The notes under the pieces are model-generated. The model ran no database searches. It was not told where the DNA came from and saw only the letters and a program-made list of their open reading frames with translations. From Planococcus sp. (in: firmicutes) (GTDB taxonomy: Bacteria > Bacillota > Bacilli > Bacillales_A > Planococcaceae), in the NCBI GenBank assembly GCA_030147225.1, contig JASLAI010000379.1, forward strand, positions 1-6,086: a stretch of 6,086 nucleotides of DNA. The letters are read 5' to 3'. Below are positions 1 through 6,086 of the stretch, piece after piece; within the stretch, counting starts at the first letter, position 1; each line of letters opens with the position of its first letter. The position numbers and the translations under genes were made by a program.

Positions 1-276
<276 letters not shown>

Positions 277-285
277 TCACTCCTT
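277..285 (-). promoter_or_regulatory. Ribosome binding site of darA
   Basis: The minus strand reads AAGGAGTGA, close to the perfect anti-16S complement, six bases upstream of the darA ATG. It fixes the start and predicts efficient translation. Confidence 0.85.
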
Positions 286-304
286 TTTATCTTTCTTCTA
301 TATA

Positions 305-313
305 AGTATAACA
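305..313 (-). promoter_or_regulatory. darA: Candidate extended -10 promoter for darA
   Basis: The minus strand reads TGTTATACT, that is a TG dinucleotide, one base, then TATACT (5 of 6 matches to the sigma-A -10 box). No good -35 box is seen about 17 bases upstream, which is common for extended -10 promoters. A start about seven bases downstream would give a leader of roughly 28 bases containing the darA ribosome binding site. The site lies after the tmk terminator, where a new promoter would be needed. The call is from pattern only. Confidence 0.45.
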
Positions 314-372
314 TGAACGAAGATATTCGCTGCACATCTTTCCAGACCTTCCCCCAAAAAATAAAAACTTTT

Positions 373-404
373 AAAAAACAGTTGATCCTAAGAAGGATCA
401 ACTG
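373..404 (-). terminator. Intrinsic terminator of tmk, overlapping its stop codon
   Basis: On the minus strand a perfect 10 bp stem (CAGTTGATCC paired with GGATCAACTG) encloses a six-base loop, TTCTTA, and is followed directly by six T residues. The 5' arm is coding sequence for the last residues of Tmk. The TAG stop (388-390) begins in the loop and its last base opens the 3' arm. It separates tmk from darA. The short T tract and perfect stem make this a confident call. Confidence 0.9.
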
Positions 405-1038
405 AGGCTTGCCTTTCTTCTATAAACCGTACCGCAGTCTCCAAAGCATCTGAAAAAACAACATCAAGCTCATTCTCTGCATTAATAAGACGAATGCGCT
501 CTGGATTTTGGCTTAAAAGCAAAAGATAGCCCTCTCTCACTTTATAATGAAACTTCATTGATTCGACATCCAACCGGTTGATTTCCCGGTCTGAGTCCTT
601 TTCAATGCGTGCCAATCCAACTTTTGGATTAACATCAAAATAAAGAGTCAGGTCCGGCATATAATCGTCGATGGCAAATTTATTGATGGAAAATATTTCT
701 TCCATCCCAAGTCCTCGTGCATATCCTTGATAAGCCAGACTTGAATCGATGTAACGGTCACACAAGACGATGCTTCCCGCTTCGAGTGCTGGAATGATTT
801 TTTCAACTAAATGCTGTCTTCTAGCCGCAGCATACAATAAAGCTTCTGTCCTTGCATCCATTGCTGTGTTTTCGCGGTCCAAAATCACATTGCGGATTTG
901 TTCAGCAATATCGATGCCACCGGGCTCACGCGTGCAGACTACTGAAAACCCTTTTTCTTCTAACGCATCTGACAGCATCTTTAGAACCGTAGACTTTCCC
1001 GATCCTTCTCCGCCTTCCAGATTGATTAAATAACTCAT
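388..1038 (-). CDS. tmk: Thymidylate (dTMP) kinase
   Basis: Tmk phosphorylates dTMP to dTDP with ATP in the cytosol, an essential step of dTTP supply for DNA synthesis. The 216-residue protein is of normal length. It has the P-loop GGEGSGKST (9-17), the dTMP-binding TREPGG (36-41), the conserved [15 protein letters not shown] stretch (63-77), [16 protein letters not shown] (94-109), and a LID region with basic residues around DREINRLD (150-157). Lack of a basic residue in the P-loop, with arginines in the LID, fits the bacterial E. coli-type class. I chose the ATG at 1036-1038, because AAGGTGAG lies seven bases upstream of it. A GTG four codons earlier (1048-1050) is in frame but is itself part of that ribosome binding site. 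The gene is bounded by the ppk terminator upstream and its own terminator downstream, so it is probably monocistronic or read from a promoter in the gap. Confidence 0.97.
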   Translation of the reverse strand: MSYLINLEGGEGSGKSTVLKMLSDALEEKGFSVVCTREPGGIDIAEQIRNVILDRENTAMDARTEALLYAAARRQHLVEKIIPALEAGSIVLCDRYIDSSLAYQGYARGLGMEEIFSINKFAIDDYMPDLTLYFDVNPKVGLARIEKDSDREINRLDVESMKFHYKVREGYLLLLSQNPERIRLINAENELDVVFSDALETAVRFIEERQASVDPS

Positions 1039-1045
1039 TTTACGG

Positions 1046-1053
1046 CTCACCTT
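1046..1053 (-). promoter_or_regulatory. Ribosome binding site that decides the tmk start
   Basis: The minus strand reads AAGGTGAG, then CCGTAAA, then ATG. The GTG within it is the in-frame start of a four-codon-longer reading frame. Because those bases are needed to pair with 16S rRNA, the ATG is the better start. Confidence 0.75.
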
Positions 1054-1096
1054 ATTCCATGAAATTAATCATAATCTACTGTTTCAAACTCTTTAT

Positions 1097-1102
1097 ACTA
1101 TA
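1097..1102 (-). promoter_or_regulatory. tmk: Weak -10-like box, possible tmk promoter
   Basis: Between the ppk terminator and tmk the minus strand holds TATAGT (5 of 6 matches to TATAAT) within TGTATAGTATAAAG. I see no convincing -35 box at 16-18 bases. A promoter is expected here because the preceding terminator is strong, but this exact site is uncertain. Another -10-like hexamer, TATGAT, lies closer to the gene. Confidence 0.25.
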
Positions 1103-1135
1103 CACGAATTGGCTCTCTTTTTATAGTGAGCATGT

Positions 1136-1172
1136 AAAAAACCGTTCATCTCTTAAAGAAAATGAACGGTTT
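1136..1172 (-). terminator. Intrinsic terminator of ppk
   Basis: Just six bases past the ppk stop, the minus strand forms an 11 bp perfect stem (AAACCGTTCAT with ATGAACGGTTT) around a 12-base loop, followed by a run of T (six in total, the first ones inside the stem). The closeness to the stop and the T tract make ppk the natural end of its transcript. The plus strand has only a short T run on its side, so the minus orientation is favoured. Confidence 0.9.
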
Positions 1173-1177
1173 CCTGG

Positions 1178-3289
1178 TTATTCCTCGTCTTCCGCTACTT
1201 GATAAGCCCGACGGAACAGCTCCATTTGGCTGTCAATTGCCGGCTCGTCATTTTTGCGCGGTACATAATGATAGACCCCAGTCTCATCTTGCTGTCTGGC
1301 TTTGACATTGTCGGCAAGTCCTAATTCCAGTATGCTTTTGACCTGTTCTTTAATTTCTTCATCCACAATTGGAAACAGTATTTCGATGCGATTGTTCAAG
1401 TTCCGAGTCATCATATCCGCTGAAGACAAAAAGGTCTTTCTTTTGCCATTATGGTTGAATAGATAGACGCGGCTATGTTCCAACAGGCTGCCTACGATAC
1501 TCCGCACTTGGATATTTTCACTGACTCCTGGGATGCCAGGCCGCAAACAGCAAATTCCCCTGACGATCAAATCCACTTTGACTCCAGCATTTGAAGCTTC
1601 ATATAACTTCATAATAATGACCTTGTCTGTCAACGAGTTCATCTTCGCTACGATTCGGCCATTGCCATGCTTTTTCTGAAAACGGATTTCAGCATCCACC
1701 AAGTCAATAATATCTGTACGGATCGTAAAAGGTGCCACCGATAAGTAGTGAAATTCCGGCTTTTCAGTATAGCCGCTCAAGTAGTTGAAAAAATTAGTGG
1801 CGTCGATGCCAAATTGTCTTTTAGAAGTGAATAAACTCATATCTGTATAGATTTTAGCCGTCTGGTCATTATAATTACCTGTGCCCAAATGGACGAAACG
1901 CTCGATCTTGTCTTCTTTTTTCCGAACTACCAAAGTGATTTTGCTATGCGTCTTCAAATGGGTCATCCCATAGATTACATGGCAACCAGCTTTCTCCAGC
2001 TCTTTGGCCCATTGGACATTGTTTTCTTCATCGAAACGGGCCTTCAATTCAACCAGTACTGTAACCTGTTTGCCTTTCTCGGCTGCTCTTTTTAGGGCTT
2101 TAATGACTGGGGAATCCCCGCTGACACGATAAAGAGTCTGTTTAATGGCCAATACATCGGGATCATCAGCTGCTTCTGAGATGAACTGGACAACAGGCTC
2201 AAATGATTCATATGGATGATGCAGAAAAGCATCTTGTTCACTAACCTTTTGAAAAATTTGTTTACCCGTCTCCATCCCTGCCGGCAGTTGCGATACTTTC
2301 CCTTCAAAAACCAAGTGCTCCCATACCGGCGCCATTTTTTTATAAAAATTGAAAAATACCGTTAAATCCAAAAAACCTTCAATTGCATAAACATCCTTTT
2401 TATGGACCTCTAATTCATCGGTCAGGTAATCTAAAATAGCCGGATCGAAACCAGGCTGCTGGATTTCCAAACGGACAGCCGCTCCCCATTTTCGTTTTCG
2501 GAGTTCTTCTTCAATCTCCTTCAGCAAATCACGTGCACCCTCCTCATGGATGGTCATATCAGCATTACGGGTAATCCGGAATACAGATACCGAAATCACC
2601 TTGAATCCATGAAAAAGCTTACGGATGAAGAGACTAATCACATCTTCTAATAATACCAGCTTGTGGCTGCCCTTTTTCGATTCGAGACGAACAAATCGCT
2701 CCAGCACAGAAGGAACCTGGACAATAGCAATTTTTTGTCCTTCTTCAGTCTGCTCCTCTTCATCTTCCAGTACCACTGCTAAATTGATGCTTTTATTCAG
2801 CAGCATCGGAAATGGCCGGTATGCGTCAATTGCCATCGGTGTAAGAACAGGAAAGATATGCTCTTCGAAATACGTTTCCAATACAGCCAGTTGGTCCGCA
2901 TTCAATTCCCCCGTCTTAACAAACTCCACATGCTCTTTTTGAAGCTTTGGCAATAAATTCTTTTGCAGAGTCTCATACTGCAAATCTACCAACCGATGTG
3001 TCTTCATCGCAATTTCATTTAACTGCTGCTTCGGAGTCATACCCGCTTTGTTCTCGGGTTTAGTAAACCCGACCTTTACCTGATCCTGCAACCCCGCGAC
3101 CCGGACCATGAAAAACTCGTCCAAATTAGAGCTGAAAATCGACAAAAACTTAAACCGTTCCAACAGAGGGTTGCGCTTATCCATTGCTTCCTGCAATACG
3201 CGTTCATTAAAAGCAAGCCAGCTCAATTCACGGTTATTGTAGTAAGCAGGATCGCTCAGTTCTACACTTTTCTTTTTCACTATCTCCAA
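1178..3289 (-). CDS. ppk: Polyphosphate kinase 1 (PPK1)
   Basis: PPK1 reversibly transfers the gamma phosphate of ATP onto growing inorganic polyphosphate through a phosphohistidine intermediate. From the TTG start the protein is 703 residues, close to the 688 of E. coli. The N-terminal domain begins with YNNRELSWLAFNERVLQEA (17-35) and SSNLDEFFMVRVAGL (53-67). The two C-terminal phospholipase-D-like domains carry THSKI (447-451) with the likely phosphorylated His448, and LLEHSRVYLF (602-611) with His605. A constant offset from E. coli places N55, R388, R418, Y481, R577 and H605 on the known ATP and metal ligands N45, R375, R405, Y468, R564 and H592, so the active site is intact. The GTG at 3299-3301, four codons upstream, has no proper ribosome binding site. 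The TTG has GGAG six bases before it, so I prefer it; the four-codon-longer form remains possible. Its terminator follows at once. Confidence 0.96.
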   Translation of the reverse strand: MEIVKKKSVELSDPAYYNNRELSWLAFNERVLQEAMDKRNPLLERFKFLSIFSSNLDEFFMVRVAGLQDQVKVGFTKPENKAGMTPKQQLNEIAMKTHRLVDLQYETLQKNLLPKLQKEHVEFVKTGELNADQLAVLETYFEEHIFPVLTPMAIDAYRPFPMLLNKSINLAVVLEDEEEQTEEGQKIAIVQVPSVLERFVRLESKKGSHKLVLLEDVISLFIRKLFHGFKVISVSVFRITRNADMTIHEEGARDLLKEIEEELRKRKWGAAVRLEIQQPGFDPAILDYLTDELEVHKKDVYAIEGFLDLTVFFNFYKKMAPVWEHLVFEGKVSQLPAGMETGKQIFQKVSEQDAFLHHPYESFEPVVQFISEAADDPDVLAIKQTLYRVSGDSPVIKALKRAAEKGKQVTVLVELKARFDEENNVQWAKELEKAGCHVIYGMTHLKTHSKITLVVRKKEDKIERFVHLGTGNYNDQTAKIYTDMSLFTSKRQFGIDATNFFNYLSGYTEKPEFHYLSVAPFTIRTDIIDLVDAEIRFQKKHGNGRIVAKMNSLTDKVIIMKLYEASNAGVKVDLIVRGICCLRPGIPGVSENIQVRSIVGSLLEHSRVYLFNHNGKRKTFLSSADMMTRNLNNRIEILFPIVDEEIKEQVKSILELGLADNVKARQQDETGVYHYVPRKNDEPAIDSQMELFRRAYQVAEDEE

Positions 3290-3295
3290 TTTCGA

Positions 3296-3304
3296 CTCCA
3301 CCTT
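3296..3304 (-). promoter_or_regulatory. Ribosome binding site deciding the ppk start
   Basis: The minus strand reads AAGGTGGAG, then TCGAAA, then TTG. The GGAG core is six bases from the TTG, an ideal spacing. The in-frame GTG (3299-3301) overlaps this core, and only AAAAG stands directly before it. An upstream ATG at the 5' side leads into a stop within five codons and cannot be the start. Confidence 0.55.
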
Positions 3305-3355
3305 TTACTTATAATTCATTCTCTCTGCCTCACTTCAGCTGCAAGCAACGATCCC

Positions 3356-3375
3356 GGCTCTCCCTATAGAGAACC
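3356..3375 (-). other. Hairpin in the ppk leader region
   Basis: On the minus strand GGTTCTC and GAGAGCC can pair as a 7 bp stem (one G-T pair) around the loop TATAGG. No T tract follows, so it is not an intrinsic terminator. It lies about 67 bases upstream of the ppk TTG start. It may be leader RNA structure or chance. Confidence 0.35.
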
Positions 3376-3479
3376 CAAGAGCGCAACAGTCGATCACACC
3401 GACAAGAAATTGATTGCATAGACCTCGTCGCAAGATGCGCTTCTCGTAGTTTGCTTTCCGCTTTTATAAGTGGCGAATG

Positions 3480-3503
3480 AAAAAACCATCACAAAGTGAA
3501 GTT
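3480..3503 (-). terminator. Possible weak terminator of ppx
   Basis: About 61 bases past the ppx stop, the minus strand forms AACTTCAC paired with GTGATGGTT (eight pairs with one G-T and one bulged T, a three-base loop), followed by six T residues of which two are in the stem. The stem is imperfect, so termination may be partial, leaving ppk partly coupled to ppx. Confidence 0.45.
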
Positions 3504-3564
3504 TCTCTTTATCGTATCATTATCCACCGATGAAAAAAGCAGAATGAGGCCTTTGAATTGTTAA

Positions 3565-5091
3565 TTATTTGTAAAATTTAAAATCAATCGATTTCTTTAG
3601 CTGTTTTTCTAAATGTTTTTTCTGTTTTTCTACTTGGTATTGCTCAGGCTTCCAATCTTCACGGCATTGAACAGAAAATATAAGTGTATCTCCTTTTTCT
3701 TCTAACTCAATGGTTTCTACAATATCCCGTTTCGTAGCATTCAAGCTATAAGCCAGCTTAATGATGGCCCCCAGCAGGCTATACTTTGCTAATTCATCTT
3801 TATCGAACCATTCTTCATACAGTGCGACATTGCGCTTAAAGATTTCTCTATTCTTAAATGAGGCCATCAATGCAATAATAACTCGTTCTTTATGGAGCAG
3901 ACCATCAATGGTCCGGTTGCCTAATAGATAGAATGTATGCTGGTGACTGGACTCCGAATCGATATAGCTGCCTAAATTATAAAGGGCACTGCTCAGCTTC
4001 AACCGCTTATAATCCTGTTCTTCCAGTGACAGCAGACCCACTTCTTCCAATTCTTTTGAAATCAGCAAGGCGCTGTTGCTGACATGGAATGCATGGGTCA
4101 AATTGATATCGTAGTCAATGGCCAATTCATGAAAACTTTCTTCTACGACATTTGGAAATACCGCTAAATCAAAGGCTTTAGTCGTCTCTTCGTAGAACAC
4201 ACCATCTCTTAAGCCTTTTCGGCTGAGGGCAAATTTCTCGGTATCAATTAATTCCATCAAATAACGAAAAACTTCAACAGCAGGAATGATGATATCCGCA
4301 CGATCTTTCGATAAACCTTCGAGTCGCTGCAGCTCCGAAAAATCCATCGATTTCAATAAACTATAGATTTCCTCTACGTCATCTTTGCTCATCATGTACT
4401 GGTGAACTCCAGAAAAAGGATATTCGATATGTTCCTGATGGGTTTGAGCCATGTTCCGTGCACTACCGCCAATGCCGATCAACGGCAGGCGTTTATCAGC
4501 GAGCCATTCCAGCTGATTAAACTGTTCTTTTAAAAATGACCGCAGCTCGCGCAACTCACCTTTCGTTGGAGTGTCCCCTTGGATAAACTGCTGCTTCAAA
4601 GACAAGGCACCAAACGGAAAACTATAAAAATAGATCAGCTGGCGATTATTGAAATACGTAATTTCTGTACTGCCCCCACCAATATCAACCGTAATTCCAC
4701 TAGTAAATGGCGTCGAATTGACGACTGCCAGATAGCCATAATTTGCTTCTTCAAATTCAGATAAGATGCGTATCGTAAAATCCGTTTCCTTCTCTACCGC
4801 AGCCATGATTTCGTCTTGATTTTCAGCTTGGCGTACGGCAGCGGTGGCAACGCATTTAATGTCTTTCAACTGATGATGCCGAGTGACTTCCTGAAAACTT
4901 TTTAAAGTCTTGACCAGGATGTCTATACCTTCCGACTCCATTAGATTGTCTTCGTTTAAATAATTTCGGAGACGGGCCACTGCCTTGACGTTCTCGCTTT
5001 CAGTAAAGCGTCCGCTCTTATCGCGTGTATAGATGACAAGACGGATGGTATTCGAACCGATATCAATGATTGCATATTTTTCCTGCTCCAT
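3565..5091 (-). CDS. ppx: Exopolyphosphatase, Ppx/GppA family
   Basis: This enzyme removes terminal phosphates from polyphosphate; some family members also hydrolyse pppGpp. The 508-residue protein is of the usual long form. It has an ASKHA-type ATPase-like fold: IDIGSNTIRLV (9-19) and VDIGGGSTEI (135-144) are the phosphate loops, LSEFEEANYG (110-119) holds the expected catalytic glutamate, and GIGGSARN (206-213) is the third nucleotide-type loop. GLSKDRADIIIPA (259-271) and RKGLRDGVFYEE (291-302) are conserved family stretches. The remainder (about 315-508) is an HD-like helical domain, in which the usual LH(D/E)xG motif reads LYNLG (370-374), while SSHQHTFYLL (381-390) is kept. I chose the ATG at 5089-5091, which follows GGGGG by six bases and gives MEQEKYAIIDIG; an ATG five codons upstream has a poorer site. 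Placement just upstream of ppk supports polyphosphate over pppGpp as main substrate. Confidence 0.94.
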   Translation of the reverse strand: MEQEKYAIIDIGSNTIRLVIYTRDKSGRFTESENVKAVARLRNYLNEDNLMESEGIDILVKTLKSFQEVTRHHQLKDIKCVATAAVRQAENQDEIMAAVEKETDFTIRILSEFEEANYGYLAVVNSTPFTSGITVDIGGGSTEITYFNNRQLIYFYSFPFGALSLKQQFIQGDTPTKGELRELRSFLKEQFNQLEWLADKRLPLIGIGGSARNMAQTHQEHIEYPFSGVHQYMMSKDDVEEIYSLLKSMDFSELQRLEGLSKDRADIIIPAVEVFRYLMELIDTEKFALSRKGLRDGVFYEETTKAFDLAVFPNVVEESFHELAIDYDINLTHAFHVSNSALLISKELEEVGLLSLEEQDYKRLKLSSALYNLGSYIDSESSHQHTFYLLGNRTIDGLLHKERVIIALMASFKNREIFKRNVALYEEWFDKDELAKYSLLGAIIKLAYSLNATKRDIVETIELEEKGDTLIFSVQCREDWKPEQYQVEKQKKHLEKQLKKSIDFKFYK

Positions 5092-5097
5092 GAAAAT

Positions 5098-5102
5098 CCC
5101 CC
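5098..5102 (-). promoter_or_regulatory. Ribosome binding site favouring the internal ppx start
   Basis: The minus strand reads GTGGGGG, then ATTTTC, then ATG. GGGGG can pair with CCUCC of 16S rRNA, including one G-U pair, at six-base spacing. The ATG five codons upstream (5104-5106) has only GGAA nearby. Confidence 0.5.
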
Positions 5103-5130
5103 ACATTCTGTTCCAATTAAATGATGTTAC

Positions 5131-5136
5131 AGTATA
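5131..5136 (-). promoter_or_regulatory. ppx: Candidate -10 box of a ppx promoter
   Basis: In the 58 bp gap between the decarboxylase stop and ppx the minus strand reads GGGTATACTGTAAC, with TATACT matching the -10 consensus in five of six bases. The position 17 bases upstream (GACTAA) is a poor -35 box. No terminator is seen between the two genes, so ppx may also be read through from the decarboxylase gene. Confidence 0.3.
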
Positions 5137-5149
5137 CCCTCTTTATGCG

Positions 5150-6086
5150 TTATTTAGTCTCTGCTGTTCCTTGTTGGAGCACCGGCAATTGCTTAGATTC
5201 AAGTCGGTGGTCTCCTTGGATTTGAGCATTTGAAGCAAGGTAATTCATCAGTTCCTCTACTTTCGTCACTGTCCACTTTTCACCTGCTACTACAAGCGGA
5301 ATTCCTGGTGGATACGGAACCACCATCCCCGCAGCAATTCGACCAATGACTTGCGTAAAAGAAACCCATTCCTGATCGGCCAAATCGATTTCCTCAAAAG
5401 ACAGTTCAGGAACTGTCACATCAATCCGCTTTTTCACCACAAGCTTTGTCTCTTTTCTTTCTTCCCTTTCAAGCATTAATACGGCTTCTTTCAAGCGGCT
5501 TCGAATTTCCGCAAATGGATAGGCGTGCCATTGCTTCAATAAAGGCAAAATCAACAACACTTGAAAAGCATCAGCCAGTTCCACCTCAATCCTCGCCTCT
5601 TCTAGCTTTTGTTTAAGCTGGTAGCCACTATGGTGTTCGACCCTCAACATGATTTTCAGCGGATCATCTGACTCCACCACCTTGATATGCGGAATCATCC
5701 GCAAGCTGCTGAGAAAACGCTCACGCTTTTCCATGAACATTCGAATATCCGGCTGCGAATAGTTTTGGAGATAAGATCGGGCGTCATCCAAAGAAGCTAA
5801 AATCAAGTAAGACGGGCTGCTTGATTGAAACATTCGTAAATACTTTTGGATTTTTTTAGCACTGACGCGGTCGCTGCCAATATGTAAAAATGAACCCATC
5901 GTCATTGCTGGCAAGGTTTTATGCGCTGATTGAACCACTACATCCGCGCCGAGCGCCAAAGAAGAAACCGGAAACGGATCCCCAGCCTGAAAATGGGCAC
6001 CATGCGCTTCATCCACTAAAACGGCCATGTCCTTTTCATGGCACAAGGATATAATTGCAGCAAGCTCGCGGGAGACCATGCCATAG
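5150..6086 (-). CDS. yaaO: YaaO-like Orn/Lys/Arg decarboxylase, PLP-dependent, 5' end cut by window edge
   Basis: This is a cytosolic fold-type-I PLP enzyme of the short Orn/Lys/Arg decarboxylase class, which makes diamines (cadaverine, agmatine or putrescine) from basic amino acids; the substrate cannot be told from sequence. The reading frame stays open to the window edge, so only about 311 C-terminal residues are seen. Roughly 170 are missing if the length matches B. subtilis YaaO (about 480). Counting from the methionine encoded at 6077-6079, DEAHGAH (23-29) supplies the Asp that contacts the PLP ring nitrogen and SAHKTLPAMT (51-60) supplies the PLP lysine, K54. The C-terminal domain carries the conserved VPYPPGIP (254-261). 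That methionine is internal, preceded by Tyr-Gly as in the family's conserved strand, and is not the start. In B. subtilis this gene neighbours tmk; here ppx-ppk lies between. Confidence 0.88.
   Translation of the reverse strand, partial: YGMVSRELAAIISLCHEKDMAVLVDEAHGAHFQAGDPFPVSSLALGADVVVQSAHKTLPAMTMGSFLHIGSDRVSAKKIQKYLRMFQSSSPSYLILASLDDARSYLQNYSQPDIRMFMEKRERFLSSLRMIPHIKVVESDDPLKIMLRVEHHSGYQLKQKLEEARIEVELADAFQVLLILPLLKQWHAYPFAEIRSRLKEAVLMLEREERKETKLVVKKRIDVTVPELSFEEIDLADQEWVSFTQVIGRIAAGMVVPYPPGIPLVVAGEKWTVTKVEELMNYLASNAQIQGDHRLESKQLPVLQQGTAETK

Larger units (their letters stand above)
3302..3564. other. Structured 263 bp gap between ppx and ppk
   Basis: This is the longest stretch without a gene. 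Reading with the genes, it holds a terminator-like hairpin (3480-3503), a TATAAA-containing AT-rich stretch near 3465-3475, a hairpin at 3356-3375, and then the ppk ribosome binding site. I could not find a convincing sigma-A promoter with both boxes, nor the conserved core of a T-box or a riboswitch I know. A 29-codon reading frame (3330-3419, minus) is present but weakly supported. The part nearest ppk is richer in GC than the part nearest ppx. It probably contains the ppk promoter and a leader RNA of unknown role. Confidence 0.5.

Noticed and set aside
770..1033. Plus-strand open frame of 87 codons
   Set aside because: It lies entirely opposite tmk, whose conserved motifs are clear, and its translation is low in complexity with no recognisable family.
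2625..2942. Plus-strand open frame of 105 codons inside ppk
   Set aside because: It is Ser-rich and antisense to a conserved part of ppk, with no ribosome binding site of note.
3330..3419. 29-codon minus-strand reading frame with a GAGG three bases before its ATG, a possible ppk leader peptide
   Set aside because: The spacing is too short for a good ribosome binding site, the composition (many Arg and Cys) looks like random translation of the GC-rich part of the gap, and there is no attenuator after it.
3302..3480. T-box or other known riboswitch upstream of ppk
   Set aside because: No T-box core sequence, no matching antiterminator pair, and no terminator directly before ppk were found.
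5033..5233. Plus-strand open frame of 66 codons across the decarboxylase-ppx junction
   Set aside because: It overlaps the coding ends of both neighbouring genes in antisense and has no supporting motif.

Overview
The window looks like an ordinary chromosomal segment of a Bacillales bacterium. It has moderate, slightly AT-rich base composition, AGGAG-type ribosome binding sites and some GTG/TTG starts. The Bacillus-type neighbours YaaO-like decarboxylase, tmk and darA (yaaQ) appear in their usual relative order. A Planococcaceae-like or related non-subtilis Bacillales host is my guess; the sequence alone does not fix the genus.

All five genes lie on the minus strand, so transcription runs from high to low coordinates. 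In that order they are: the C-terminal two thirds of a YaaO-type Orn/Lys/Arg decarboxylase (5150-6086, 5' end outside the window); ppx, exopolyphosphatase (3565-5091); a 263-275 bp gap with hairpins; ppk, polyphosphate kinase 1 (1178-3289); a strong terminator; tmk, dTMP kinase (388-1038); a second strong terminator that overlaps the tmk stop; and the first 90 codons of darA, the PII-like c-di-AMP receptor (1-270, 3' end outside the window).

Ppk makes long-chain polyphosphate reversibly from ATP, and Ppx degrades it from the end, so the two middle genes form one polyphosphate metabolism module. In B. subtilis the decarboxylase gene yaaO lies directly next to tmk and yaaQ. Here the ppx-ppk pair sits between yaaO and tmk, with its own terminator after ppk, which fits insertion of a self-contained module into a conserved locus. 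Two clear intrinsic terminators (1136-1172 and 373-404) and one weaker one (3480-3503) divide the stretch into several short transcription units rather than one long operon.

I found no tRNA, rRNA, CRISPR array, insertion sequence or phage feature. I do not see a new biological system. The points most worth a second look are the position of ppx-ppk, the structured ppx-ppk gap, the altered HD-type motif in Ppx, and the terminator whose loop holds most of the tmk stop codon.
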